From Caulochytrium protostelioides (taxonomy: Eukaryota; Chytridiomycota; Caulochytriomycetes; Caulochytriales; Caulochytriaceae), in NCBI GenBank assembly GCA_003615045.1, contig ML014235.1, positions 1-55,058 of the forward strand: a DNA stretch of 55,058 nucleotides, given 5' to 3'. Positions within the stretch are counted from its first letter, which is position 1. Each line of letters opens with the position of its first letter. This document shows, in pieces, positions 1 to 9,296 of this stretch. The notes beneath the pieces were generated by a model, which saw only the letters and a list, made by a program, of their open reading frames with translations, made no database searches and had not been told where the DNA came from. The translations under genes were made by a program, and so were the position numbers.

Positions 1-190
1 CGGGGGCCCCGTTCGGGTTCCATGCACTCCGCCACATTCCATGGGGCTCCTTTCCGTTCTTTCCCGATGAGGGGCGCAGTGGCGTGCAGCCATATCGGGC
101 GGAAAGGGGGAATGACGCTAGATGATGCAATTGCCACGGGACATGCGACACGTGTCCATTACAGACGGGGAGTGGTTCCATGGGCTTCGT

Positions 191-290
191 GGAACCTCAT
201 GGAACCTAATGGAACCCCATGGAACCTCATGGAACCTCGTGGAACCTTATGGAATCTCATGGAACCTCATGGAACCTTATGGAACCTGGC
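191..290. repeat. 10-bp minisatellite, 10 copies of GGAACCTCAT
   Basis: Ten consecutive 10-bp units follow one another without gaps. The consensus is GGAACCTCAT, with substitutions mostly at positions 6 to 9. The array ends about 55 bp before the tRNA gene. Both strands can be read through it, but the peptides are only a product of the repeat. No function is visible. The rest of 1-345 holds no gene that I can support. Confidence 0.95.
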
Positions 291-345
291 GGAAAGTGAT
301 CGATTCCAGGTAGACTAAAGGCGCCGTCCAACACAAAATTATTAT

Positions 346-417
346 TGCCGTGTGGCCTAGTGGTAAGGCTTCTGCCTCCTAAGCAGAGGATCGCGGGTTC
401 GAATCCCGTCACGGTCG
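346..417 (+). tRNA. tRNA-Arg (anticodon CCT)
   Basis: The cloverleaf can be drawn by hand. The anticodon stem TCTGC/GCAGA closes the loop CTCCTAA, giving anticodon CCT for the AGG codon. The T-arm GCGGG-TTCGAAT-CCCGT contains a consensus B box, and the D-arm begins GGCCTAGTGG (A box). The 7-bp acceptor stem has one T-C mismatch at its first position, so the end could be off by one base. The discriminator base is G. There is no intron. A short TTTT run 13 bp downstream fits a Pol III terminator. AGG should be a rare codon in this GC-rich genome. Confidence 0.93.
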
Positions 418-493
418 CACTCGCTGCCATTTTATTGTTGGTCTTCGTCAGCCTTACATCCAGAATCTGGTAAGTACAGGACGCGATCGAGGC

Positions 494-1472
494 TTACGCT
501 GCACGGATGAGGTCGCTAATCAGCTTCTGCAGCTTCTCGCCGTCTTCGGCGAGCTTGCGGATGCTCTCGGCGAGCTTCTCAGTGGCCATGGCGTCTTGGA
601 TGAGCTGCCAGTGGAAGGCTTTCTCGGAGAGCGATGTTTTGAGGATGTCCATTGTCTTGGCGGCGGAGAGCACGGTCTTGTAAATCTCCTCGGTATTGGC
701 GAGCTCGGCGAGGAGCTTGGGAGAAATGGTGAGGAAGTCGCAGCCTGTGAGGTGCTTGATCTTGCCGATGTTGCGGAAGGACGCGCCCATTACGATCGTC
801 TTGTAGTCGTGCTTCTTGTAGTAGTTGTAGATGCGCTGGACCGAAAGCACGCCCCGGTCCTCGGCGCCGTCGTAGTCACGGCCCGCGGATTTTTTGTACC
901 AGTCGTAAATTCGGCCCACAAACGGCGAGATAAGGGTGACGCTGGCCTCAGCGCACGCGACGGCCTGGACGAAGGAGAACAGCAGGGTCAGGTTGCAGTG
1001 GATGCCGTCCTTCTCCTCGAGCTCCTTCGCAGCCTGGATGCCCTCCCACGTGCTAGCGATCTTGATCAGCACGCGGTCCTTGCTGATGCCAACCTCGTTA
1101 ATGTTGATGCCGACCTCATTAATCATAGAGACTACTGAGACGACGGGCTTTCGCGAGCGTCGCCTCGCGGTCGAAGGAGAGCGTCGCATCGACTTCGGTG
1201 GACACGCGGCCCGGTACAATCTTCAGGATTTCCAGGCCGAAGTTGATCATAAGACGGTCGATGGCCCATGCAGTCTGCTCGTCAACGGTTTCGCCGTGCT
1301 TCTTGCCGTACGCGACGGCATCGTCCGGGAGCTTCGCATACGACGTCTTCTCGGTGGCCGCCAAGATCAGCGACGGGTTGGTTGTCGCATCCTGCGGCTA
1401 GCACTCGGCAATCGTGTCGAAGTCGGCGACAACGGTCGTAGGCGTCTTTAGCGATTCCAGAGCAGAAGGCAT
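494..1472 (-). pseudogene. TAL1: Transaldolase, disrupted by a stop codon and a frameshift
   Basis: The translation is a class I transaldolase (sedoheptulose 7-phosphate + glyceraldehyde 3-phosphate interconversion, pentose phosphate pathway, cytosol). Visible hallmarks are the start [53 protein letters not shown], and the Schiff-base lysine in [13 protein letters not shown]. The gene starts at 1472 and ends in TAA at 494. Two lesions interrupt it: a TAG at 1398-1400, where family members usually have Lys before PQDATTNP, and a change of frame near 1119-1125, next to an imperfect 21-bp tandem duplication (1085-1126). I tested GT-AG introns by eye: every donor here is in the wrong phase for the available acceptors. 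Without the one-base shift and the extra copy the length would be about 318 aa, normal for the family. It is either a recent pseudogene or two assembly errors. The rest of the sequence is very well conserved. Confidence 0.85.
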
Positions 1473-2513
1473 GGTGAGCAGGGCGTTGGATTGTCACGAT
1501 GTATAAGTCAAGGAAGGAAGGAATGCAAGGAACAGTGATTGATAGCGAGGCGTGGCAAATGCGATGCGAGACACAAACAAAGCGATGTCGATGCGAGACA
1601 CAAACAAAGCGATGTCGATGCGAGATCTGTTGTGCCACCCCGTCAAAAAAGGACACGATCACACGAAACGTATGCCACCTCAGACATACATTACCTGATG
1701 CTTTTTCCAATGACGTGAGCGAGGTCCGAGCGAGGTTAGATCACGTGCCGCGATGCGCGATGCGCGTTGATGCCGACGTCGACACGATAGGGTGCCAGGA
1801 ATGGACTGGTCAGTGGACACGTCCGCTCACTGACACTAGCGTGTATCGGTGGATGGCGGGGTCCTCGGTCGCCGCGCAGGGCATTCAGGCAGGGCTGGGG
1901 CGCGACTCGGCCAGATCCGTTCGTGGTTCCGATGGCTCGGATGGCCGACGAGGCCGAAGGACTGATGTCATTTTCCCCCCTATCATTGCAACTTCCTATC
2001 ATGATAGGCCGCCAATCATCATAACACGACAGGACTCACCGACAAGTATACAGGGCGTACACGGTCGACCTCTGCTGATACACGACCTCTGTCCATGACG
2101 ACATGAAGGTGCGGGCTGTGGTGATGTGATCGTTTCCATTTCTTCTTCATGTGGTGGCCAGTCGGTGTTTTTTCACCGACGGCGCGCCGTCCGTTTTCTG
2201 TCTTTTTTTTTTTTTTTTTTGGTCTTTGTTTTTTGACAAACCCCCTGATCCGCCATGACGGTCATGGACCGATATCACACGCCGAAGGTGTCCTGTTGAT
2301 ACCAGAAGGACGGCCGAAAGTCACGCCAAGTCGACATCATCTCTTCTCCCTGATGAGTCCACCCCACCATATCTCGCTATCAGTGGACCATCACGACTCG
2401 GGAAGGGTTTGAATCACGCGGCCCCATTCGCTGCTCGCGCTCGACCCCGACGACCCTGACGACCCTGACCCCCTCCACCCTGAGACCTTGGCCGCCCCCC
2501 ATCTTCCGCAGGT
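1473..2513. other. Intergenic region between transaldolase and COX20
   Basis: This is the head-to-head spacer between the minus-strand transaldolase and plus-strand COX20. It contains a 27-bp tandem repeat (1563-1625), one CACGTG box (1742-1747) and a run of about 18 T (2203-2220). No open frame in it resembles a known protein. Just before the COX20 ATG the sequence CTTCCGCAG-GT looks like a 3' splice site, so a 5'UTR intron is possible. Confidence 0.6.
1563..1625. repeat. 27-bp tandem repeat, about 2.3 copies
   Basis: The 27-bp unit beginning GATGCGAGACACAAAC occurs twice exactly (1563-1589 and 1590-1616) and a third time in part. It lies about 90 bp upstream of the transaldolase start, inside its likely promoter or 5'UTR. 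Confidence 0.9.
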
Positions 2514-2936
2514 ATGGCAGAGCAGGATGCGCCGGTCGCGGCCGACCGGTACGCGGAGCTGCGGCCACCCGAGTCGGACTTCAGCGAGCCGCCGAGCCGC
2601 TGGTCGATCCTCAAGACCATCACGTGGAAGGACTTCACCTTCTCCTCACTGGCACAGATGCCGTGCACGCGCCGCGCATACCTGACGGGCATATCCTTCG
2701 GCGTCGGGATGTTTGCCATCCGTTGGTTTGCGACGCGCCGCGTGCCAACCGCCATGAACTGGGGCGCGTTCACGTTCGGTGCGCTCGCGCTGCTCGACTG
2801 GGAGTACTGCCGCTACCAGAACACGCTGGTGCGGGAGCAGTTCGCCCAGATGGCCGCAGCCCATGCGGCCGAGCGCGAGGCCATCAACGCTCGCCAGGCC
2901 GCAGCGCAGCGCGATGCGCTGACCCAGGAACGCTAG
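2514..2936 (+). CDS. COX20: COX20-like cytochrome c oxidase assembly protein
   Basis: This 140-aa protein matches the COX20 family, an inner mitochondrial membrane chaperone that binds newly made Cox2 during complex IV assembly. Evidence: the MPCTRRAYLTGISFGVG segment (family pattern PCARxxxLxG), then two short hydrophobic segments at about residues 58-76 and 82-96 separated by a basic RRVPTAMNW stretch, and the signature WEYCRYQ after the second. The C-terminal tail is Ala/Gln/Arg-rich and probably helical. The length is near the family's usual 110-200 aa. The start is the first ATG of the frame; an AG-GT splice-like site directly upstream leaves a 5'UTR intron possible. It converges on SF3A3 with only 161 bp between stop codons. 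Confidence 0.85.
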   Translation: MAEQDAPVAADRYAELRPPESDFSEPPSRWSILKTITWKDFTFSSLAQMPCTRRAYLTGISFGVGMFAIRWFATRRVPTAMNWGAFTFGALALLDWEYCRYQNTLVREQFAQMAAAHAAEREAINARQAAAQRDALTQER

Positions 2937-3097
2937 GCGGTGTCGGACTGCCGCTTGCATCGTTCTACAAGCGTCGCAGTAGTATCAGTGTGCTAGGCCG
3001 AAAAGGCAGCAATGTTCGTTATACTGTACATAAATAGAGGGCATGCATGCATGTGTGCGTGCGTCATAGCAAGATCCAAAGCATGATCACAGGCAGA

Positions 3098-5005
3098 TCA
3101 GAGGAGCCCCTGGCGCTTCAAATCCTCGTAGGTCTTGCGGTTAAAGACATTGCCCGCATGATCTTCGAACTCCTCGACGAGATCCGGGTTGCTCGCGGTC
3201 ATGGCGCTGCGCTCACGGTCGAGCTTCTCTTGCAACGCATAGGCCGCGGCAATCGAGGTGATGTCCTGGAACAGCCGCGGCTGCGTGATGCCGAGACATT
3301 TGAGGCCCCGCAGGTGGCGCGACTTGGTGAAGTGCGCGTCGAAGGCCCGGCGGCCCATGTACTCCATGTTGCCGCAGATCTCGCAGGCATACTTGACGTT
3401 GAGCCCGTGCAGTTTGTACAGCCAGAAAGGAATCGGCTTGCCGTCCCATCCAAGCGGCAGGTTGAACGGATTGTAGATGGGCTGGTCGTCGCGGTCGTCC
3501 CCGTCACCCTCGGCGTCGCTCGCAACCGACTCGGCGTCCGGGTCGCCTGCAGGCGCCAGCGACCGCAGCTGCTCCAGACGCAGCTCGGTTTCCGTCAACG
3601 TCTGCTTGCGCTCGGTATGGATTTGGGTATCTTCCAGCACCCCGCTGAAGGCCTTGAAGAGGTGTTCCACCCAGAACTCGTTCCACGCCGCAGCGCGGCA
3701 CTGGTCCGGCGTCAGCGCTGATGAATCCGAAGGTGACGTCGTGGTGTTGTGGCTGGCGTCACCATGAGCCAACGTCTTCTTTGCCGTGCTCGATGCGTCC
3801 GTCTTCACAGCATCCAACGCCTCGACGGCTTTGCGATGCCGTTTGCCGGGCACATGTGCACGGAAGGTGTTCGGGTTGGAAAACTGCTTCTGGCAAGCGA
3901 TACAGTAGAGTTCATCATGATTCGTCGTCTCTGTCTCCGTCGCTGCCGTCGTCGCTGCCATCGTCTCTGTCACAGCAGATGATGGCGTCGTCGATGACGG
4001 CGCCACGAGCGCTTCCCAGCCCGCGTAGTCGCCGTCGCGCCCCCACCGTGCGGCGAAGGCCGCCTCAGCCTCGGCGTGGAGCTGCGGCAAGTCGTAGAGC
4101 GGGAAGGCGCGCCGCACAAAGTCGGTCAAGTACAGCGTCAGGCTGAGAATCCATTTCTGGAACGCCAGGGACTGGCGGACGGCCAACGGGTGGCTGGTGG
4201 GATGCGCCACGGTCCGCAGAAACGCGATGTAGGACAGCGAGGAGGCGTCGTCGACCAGCGTGGCGCGGACCGGCGGCAGGTTGATATACGCGTTGTAGAG
4301 CTCGTTCAGGTCAAAGTTGCGGCCGAGTCGTTCTTCGCCCGTGTAGATGGCGTCGAGCGCCGCGTGCTCCTCGGCCACGTGGCGGACCGTGTACTGCTGG
4401 AATGGCGCGGGCTGTAGCTCCTGATGCAGTGCCGGCAGCATCGGCTCGTCGCCCTCGTTATGGGCCGCGAGGGCCGCGTCCAACGGCGTGCTGTCGCCAT
4501 TCATTCGCGCAGCCCGTTCGGGGTTCATGAGCATCGGCGCGGCCGCCGCCGTTGTCGTCGTATTGGCGGTGGCCGTGGCGGTGGCCGAGGTCCCGGCCGC
4601 CAAGGCGGCGCCGAGGTCGTCATCGACAGCCATCGGCGCGTCACCGTCCGGCGCCGCCGCAGCAGCCGTGGCCGCGGCTGGCGCCAGGTCGAAGGTCTCG
4701 CGTAAAGCTTCCAGTTCGCGGTAAAAATCCACGAGGCCGTCGCGGCCGGCGCCGAGCGACGTCGATCCCTCCGCGTCGGCCGCGTGCGTGCCGCGGAGGG
4801 TGTCGGGAGCGGCATAGAGGGCCAGGAGGTCGCGGGCGCGGTCGCTCGCCGTGTCGAGCAGCGCGCGGGTGCGCCGCTGCTGCGCGAGCCGGTCGCGGTG
4901 GGTATACCGCTCCTCGAGGCGCTCCTCGACGAGCTGGTGCTGGATGAACTCGATCTCAGCGTGCGCGCGGCGCGCTTGCTCGAGCGCCGGCGTGAGGCCT
5001 GGCAT
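3098..5005 (-). CDS. SF3A3: Splicing factor 3A subunit 3 (SF3a60 / Prp9)
   Basis: This is the SF3a60 subunit of the U2 snRNP, needed to form the pre-spliceosome at the branch site (nucleus). The 635-aa frame begins MPGLTPALEQARRAHAE, like the family's N-terminal helix (LEQxRRxHEE). It has a C2H2-type finger CIACQKQFSNPNTFRAHVPG at about residues 366-390 and the conserved C-terminal block: FNLPLGWDGKPIPFWLYKLHGL, then the matrin-type finger ACEICGNMEYMGRRAFDAHF at about 537-562, ending with ...RKTYEDLKRQGLL. It is longer than human SF3A3 (501 aa) because of Ala/Thr-rich low-complexity inserts. The open frame extends 257 codons further upstream, but that part does not resemble the family, so I start at 5005. 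It is divergent from eIF4A3, another splicing-linked gene. Confidence 0.95.
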   Translation of the reverse strand: MPGLTPALEQARRAHAEIEFIQHQLVEERLEERYTHRDRLAQQRRTRALLDTASDRARDLLALYAAPDTLRGTHAADAEGSTSLGAGRDGLVDFYRELEALRETFDLAPAAATAAAAAPDGDAPMAVDDDLGAALAAGTSATATATANTTTTAAAAPMLMNPERAARMNGDSTPLDAALAAHNEGDEPMLPALHQELQPAPFQQYTVRHVAEEHAALDAIYTGEERLGRNFDLNELYNAYINLPPVRATLVDDASSLSYIAFLRTVAHPTSHPLAVRQSLAFQKWILSLTLYLTDFVRRAFPLYDLPQLHAEAEAAFAARWGRDGDYAGWEALVAPSSTTPSSAVTETMAATTAATETETTNHDELYCIACQKQFSNPNTFRAHVPGKRHRKAVEALDAVKTDASSTAKKTLAHGDASHNTTTSPSDSSALTPDQCRAAAWNEFWVEHLFKAFSGVLEDTQIHTERKQTLTETELRLEQLRSLAPAGDPDAESVASDAEGDGDDRDDQPIYNPFNLPLGWDGKPIPFWLYKLHGLNVKYACEICGNMEYMGRRAFDAHFTKSRHLRGLKCLGITQPRLFQDITSIAAAYALQEKLDRERSAMTASNPDLVEEFEDHAGNVFNRKTYEDLKRQGLL

Positions 5006-5905
5006 CACGGGACGCGCGGTGGCCAGGGCCAGGGGGCGGCTGGAACGGCCGAAGAACGTGGCGCGGCGGGCGCCGTCGGCACGTGGCACGAAGCAAAATG
5101 ACCGCCGTCGGCACGTGGTCACGTGGTCACCTGGTCGGCCCACGCGATCGGCGCCGACAGCGGGGTGCCCAAGACGGTCGCGGGTGATGAGCGCTGTCGC
5201 TGAAAGTGGCGTCAGCGGTGGATGCGACGTCCCAGGACGTCGGAGGGAACCGTAGGGGGACGGCGACGCAGGGACACGGCTGTCGGTGTCGGTCGGTCGG
5301 TGTTTCGCCCGACGAGACGCCTGCCGTCGATCGAGCCTCGACCGAGCCTCGACCGAGCAGGCGGACCCATGCGGCACGGCGGGCGAGTGCGAGTGCGAGT
5401 GCGAGAGCAGGAAGGCGATGGAGAGAGGATCGTGGATCCGCCGATAAAGCCGATGACGGCCGTGTGCCGCCCGTGGCGACGGCCGTGTGCTGCTCGTGGC
5501 GACGCGCAAGCACCCCAAGTGTGCCATGCCAGCCTTCGGTCGCGAGCGCCACACCGCCGCCGCTTGGCGCCGCTTGCCGCCCGCGGGGGACCGCCGCCGC
5601 GACCCGAGAGGGCCCTGCCGGCTACAGCGCGGCATCCGCCCCCCTTCGGCAACTCCGACACCGCGCCTCGGATATATCGACCACGGCCAATGCCACGACG
5701 GTGACCACGTGGAGACGACAGCCATGCCGATCCATCCCGCCATCGTCTCTGACGGCCCCGTGCGCCACATCAGCATCCTTGCTGCTCGATTGACGTGACC
5801 TGTGCCTCACCAGTCGACGGCCTTCGATCGCTGCCTGGTCTCGATTCAGACCCGCCCGGCCTCCACCGCCACATCGCCCCATCGATCCTCCATTGTCGAC
5901 TGGCC
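5006..5905. promoter_or_regulatory. Divergent promoter region of SF3A3 and eIF4A3 with four CACGTG boxes
   Basis: This is the shared 900-bp spacer between two head-to-head splicing genes. CACGTG occurs at 5080-5085, 5112-5117, 5120-5125 and 5706-5711. The first three lie within 46 bp, just upstream of the SF3A3 start. CACGTG is the core site of Cbf1/USF-type bHLH factors (established knowledge); its use here is inferred. No gene is supported inside. Confidence 0.5.
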
Positions 5906-7440
5906 ATGGGCTCTTCACGGCCAAGAGACGACGCGAAAGCCGCGCCGACAGAGGCAGTGCCCTCCGTATCGGCATCCGACCGTGCCCCGCGCGACCGCGG
6001 CCGCGACCGTGAGCGACGACCGCGTCCCCTGGAAGCCGAGACGGCCAACTTCGAGACGCACGGCGACGTCGCGGTCGTGACAAGCTTCGACGGCCTCAAG
6101 CTCAAAGATGATCTGCTGCGCGGCATCTACGCGTACGGCTTCGAGAAGCCGTCGGCCATTCAGCAGCGCGCGATCCAGCCGATCATCTCGGGGCGCGACG
6201 TGATTGCCCAGGCGCAGTCGGGCACCGGCAAGACGGCGACGTTCGCGATCTCGGCGCTGCAGCGCATCGAGCCGAGCCTGCGCGAGACCCAGGCGATCAT
6301 CCTCTCGCCGACGCGCGAGCTCGCGACCCAGATCCACGCCGTCGTGCACGCGCTCGGCGACTTCATGAAGGTCAACTGCCACGCGTGCATCGGCGGCACC
6401 GCCGTCGGCGAGGACATGCGCAAGCTCGAGCAGGGCCAGCACGTCGTCTCGGGGACGCCTGGCCGCGTGTTCGACCTGCTGAAGCGCCGCATGCTGCGTC
6501 CGCGCGACGTCAAGATGCTGATTCTCGACGAGGCCGACGAGATGCTCGGCCTCGGCTTCAAGGAGCAGATCTACGACGTCTACCGCTACCTGCCAGCGGG
6601 CACGCAGGTCGTGATTCTGAGTGCGACGCTGCCGCCCGACGTGCTCGAGCTGACGAGCAAGTTCACAACCGACCCGATCCGGATCCTGGTGAAGCGCGAC
6701 GAGCTGACGCTCGAGGGCATCCGCCAATTCTACGTGTCGGTCGAGAAGGAGGAGTGGAAGTTCGAGACCCTGTGCGATCTGTATGACTCGCTCACGATCA
6801 CGCAGGCCGTCATTTTCTGCAACACGAAACGCAAAGTCGACTGGGTCGCGGAAAAGATGAAAGAGGCCGATTTTACGGTCGTCTCGATGCATGGCGACAT
6901 GAACCAGAAAGACCGCGATGCCATCATGCAAGAATTCCGCCGAGGGACGTCGCGCGTCCTCATCACGACCGATGTCTGGGCACGCGGCATCGATGTCCAG
7001 CAGGTGTCGCTCGTGATCAACTACGACTTGCCGTTGAGCCGCGAGCTCTACATTCACCGGTAAGTTTGAACCTAGCTTCGTGAGATCGCTCGTGATGGGC
7101 TGGCGATGCATCCGCCACATCCATGACATTGCGATGGCGATGCATCCGTCGTTGAGAGGCCCCCGGGTGGCCGGTATGATGGTATGTGATGCATGCAACT
7201 CACCACCGTTCATTTTTTGTCTTTGCTGTGGCTTGATCGATGGTCGATGATTCTCGATGTGGCGATACCATGCCATGCCAATGTTCATCCCTTCCTTGGC
7301 GGATTAGCATCGGCCGGTCGGGCCGGTTCGGCCGCAAGGGCGTCGCCATCAACTTTGTCAAGACGGGCGAGGCCAAGATTTTGCGCGACATCGAGACCTT
7401 CTACTCGACGCATATCGACGAGATGCCCATGAACTTGTAG
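5906..7440 (+). CDS. EIF4A3: eIF4A-III DEAD-box RNA helicase (exon junction complex), two exons
   Basis: The exons are 5906-7059 and 7308-7440, with an intron 7060-7307 (GTAAGT...TTAG, phase 2), giving 428 aa. The protein is the ATP-dependent RNA clamp of the exon junction complex. Near-identical blocks to animal eIF4A3 are [33 protein letters not shown] and [21 protein letters not shown]. Canonical motifs: Walker A AQSGTGKT at 103-110, DEAD at 208-211, SAT, and [13 protein letters not shown] spanning the splice junction. The C-terminus is DEMPMNL; the usual VADLI end is missing. The eIF4A3-type blocks separate it from translation eIF4A. The frame runs on upstream from a GTG, but the ATG at 5906 (GCCATGG context) is the first plausible start. 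The stop lies 93 bp from that of PIG-C, which is on the opposite strand. Confidence 0.96.
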
Positions 7441-7533
7441 CCTCGTCCTGGCCTAACCCGCATGGAGCCCTCCCGGCTCGAGGGCCACATGGGCCCATGA
7501 GGCCGGTGATGGCGATGCAGCATGTCTTTGTTA

Positions 7534-8692
7534 CTAATTTATTATTGTCGACTTGTGGCGGCGATTGGCTAGAGCCCAAGGGTAAGGGTGTCGTGGGACC
7601 CCGGCGCATGCGCCCAAGGAACATGTGACCAGCCGAGAGCAAGAGGCAATCGTAGACAGGTGAGTCCAGTATATGATGGGCATGAGAGGAGGGGAGAGGC
7701 CACCTCTGAAGAGGCGAGCGTGTTTCCTTACAGATCTTGGCTTCGTCCCAGGGTCCGCTAATTTCATACTTGTAGATCTGCGACCGCATGAGCAGTAACG
7801 GACAGACAAAGGTGATGAGCAGCAGCACGGTGCCGTAGTAGATCAGGGGTTCCTGGTTTTCGGGGTCCCACCAGAGCCCCGTGGTGAGGGTGATGCAGAC
7901 AGCGGTCATGGCGCCGTCGAAGCCGGGTTTGGTGACGACGTAGACGCGGCGGTAGATCGGCGCCAGCGCATATAGGATCACGGCGAGCAGCAGCAGCCCG
8001 AAGACCTCGAGGTTGGTATCGAGCCGCGACGCGAGCAGCACGGAGGCAAAGATGCCCGCGTTGATGGAGAAGCACTCGGAGGAGGTGATCTGTGAGGGCA
8101 CCATCTGCAGGGTCGGCATCGCGTTGTAGTCGTGGAGCAGCATGTTGATGCCCATCAGGGCTATAAACATGGCCCAGATCGTGTCGGGACTGATTTCTTT
8201 GGTCAGCGTTTTGAGGATCGGGGCGAGGCCCAGCATGACGAACCCTAGCTGCCAGCCACCCTTGAAGACGCGGAAGCGCTTGGAATGCATCGCCAGGCCG
8301 AGGTCGCGGCTCGTCAGTCGCCAGAAGCCGAGTGCGATGAGAGCGCACTGGAAGCCGACAAAGGTGCGCACGCTGATCTGGTGCGTCGCGACCTTGTGGA
8401 AGATGCCGACAAAGCTCATGACGGAGCTCAGCCGCTGTGTCACGACCATGGTCGACCGCACGAGGTCCGTGTATGCGAGCGGCTGCACATTGTCGTTGCG
8501 GCGCAGCTCCTGAAGGAACGAGTCCGCCGTATAGTTGTCCGGATACGGTTGTCGCACATACAAGCGCTTCTGAAACGGCGGCAGCTGCGGCGCTTCCTCC
8601 GACGCCGACGCCGATGCCGACGCTGCTGCTGACGGCGGCGCCGGTGATGACGCCGCGCACTCGACGCCGTCGACGGGATCCGGAGGGGCCAT
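7534..8692 (-). CDS. GPI2: GPI-GlcNAc transferase subunit PIG-C / GPI2, probably two exons
   Basis: This ER membrane subunit belongs to the complex that makes GlcNAc-phosphatidylinositol, the first step of GPI-anchor synthesis. Exon 1 is 7732-8692 and the proposed exon 2 is 7534-7568 (intron GTAAGG...CTCTAG), for 331 aa. Evidence: the RQPYPDNY motif at 47-54 followed by DSFLQELRRN, a chain of hydrophobic segments, and the terminal signature GPWDEAKI. Human PIG-C is 297 aa. The Ala/Ser-rich first 35 residues look like a linker. The C-terminal exon (SNRRHKSTIIN) is uncertain because it overlaps an AATAAA signal; the protein may end within a few codons of GPWDEAKI by another splice. The core identification is firm. 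Confidence 0.88.
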
Positions 8693-9296
8693 CCTGGATG
8701 GTTGTCACGCTGATCAGGCCAAGCCGTCTCGTGCTCGTGCTCGGAGACTACCGGGGCCAAAGCGCCCCCGCGCGCCGCATCACGAGGCCGGCAGGGGCGT
8801 CGTTAACACGCGCTGGGCATGGCTATGGCGCCACCCAGGATACCCGCGTGGTCCTCCACACTGATCGGCGCTCCGTGACTTGAACGCCACGGCAGACCGC
8901 GCGTCTAGGTCGCCGTCGGTCGATCCATGCGCCGAAGCCCTTCGGGCGTGGGGAGCGGGCTGACGGGAAGCCGGAAGGCCCTCGAGGCGGCGCAAGGCGC
9001 GCCGAGCACGGGGGCCTTGCAGGCGCCCAGCCGGCGATAGGCGAAAGCCCGCGAGGCGGCCTACGGCGGAGTTTCTACTTATCGACCTCCCCATCCGCAC
9101 GCTTTTTCAATGGCATCCGGCATGGACCGCATCGACCGCGCACGCCCGTCGGGCCGTCCCATCCTACCGATCGGAGTCTCCTGACGGATCATGGGCTTCT
9201 GCAAGCCGTGCCGGGTGTCATCCTTGCCGTGTGCCTTGTGCCTGCTGGTCTGCCTGCTGCAGGCCGCCCTCCTTCCCTGCCGCGGTCGCCCACGCG
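8693..9296. other. Intergenic region between PIG-C and the PEX1-like gene
   Basis: This is a head-to-head spacer. The part at 8930-9080 is rich in short inverted repeats, for example AAGGCC against GGCCTT about 40 bp apart and GCC-GGAA-GGC, and could fold as RNA. I could not match it to RNase P, SRP or a spliceosomal RNA. An ATG at 9191 opens a different frame that begins with a hydrophobic leader; I treat it as chance. Confidence 0.4.

Noticed and set aside
1085-1126. A 21-nt or 42-nt GT-AG intron in the transaldolase gene
   Set aside because: Both are too short for this genome (149 nt minimum elsewhere), and removing either leaves the frames mismatched.
8930-9080. RNase P, SRP or spliceosomal RNA gene
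   Set aside because: None of the family landmark motifs (RNase P CR-V, SRP helix 8 symmetric loop, snRNA 5' ends or Sm site) could be found.
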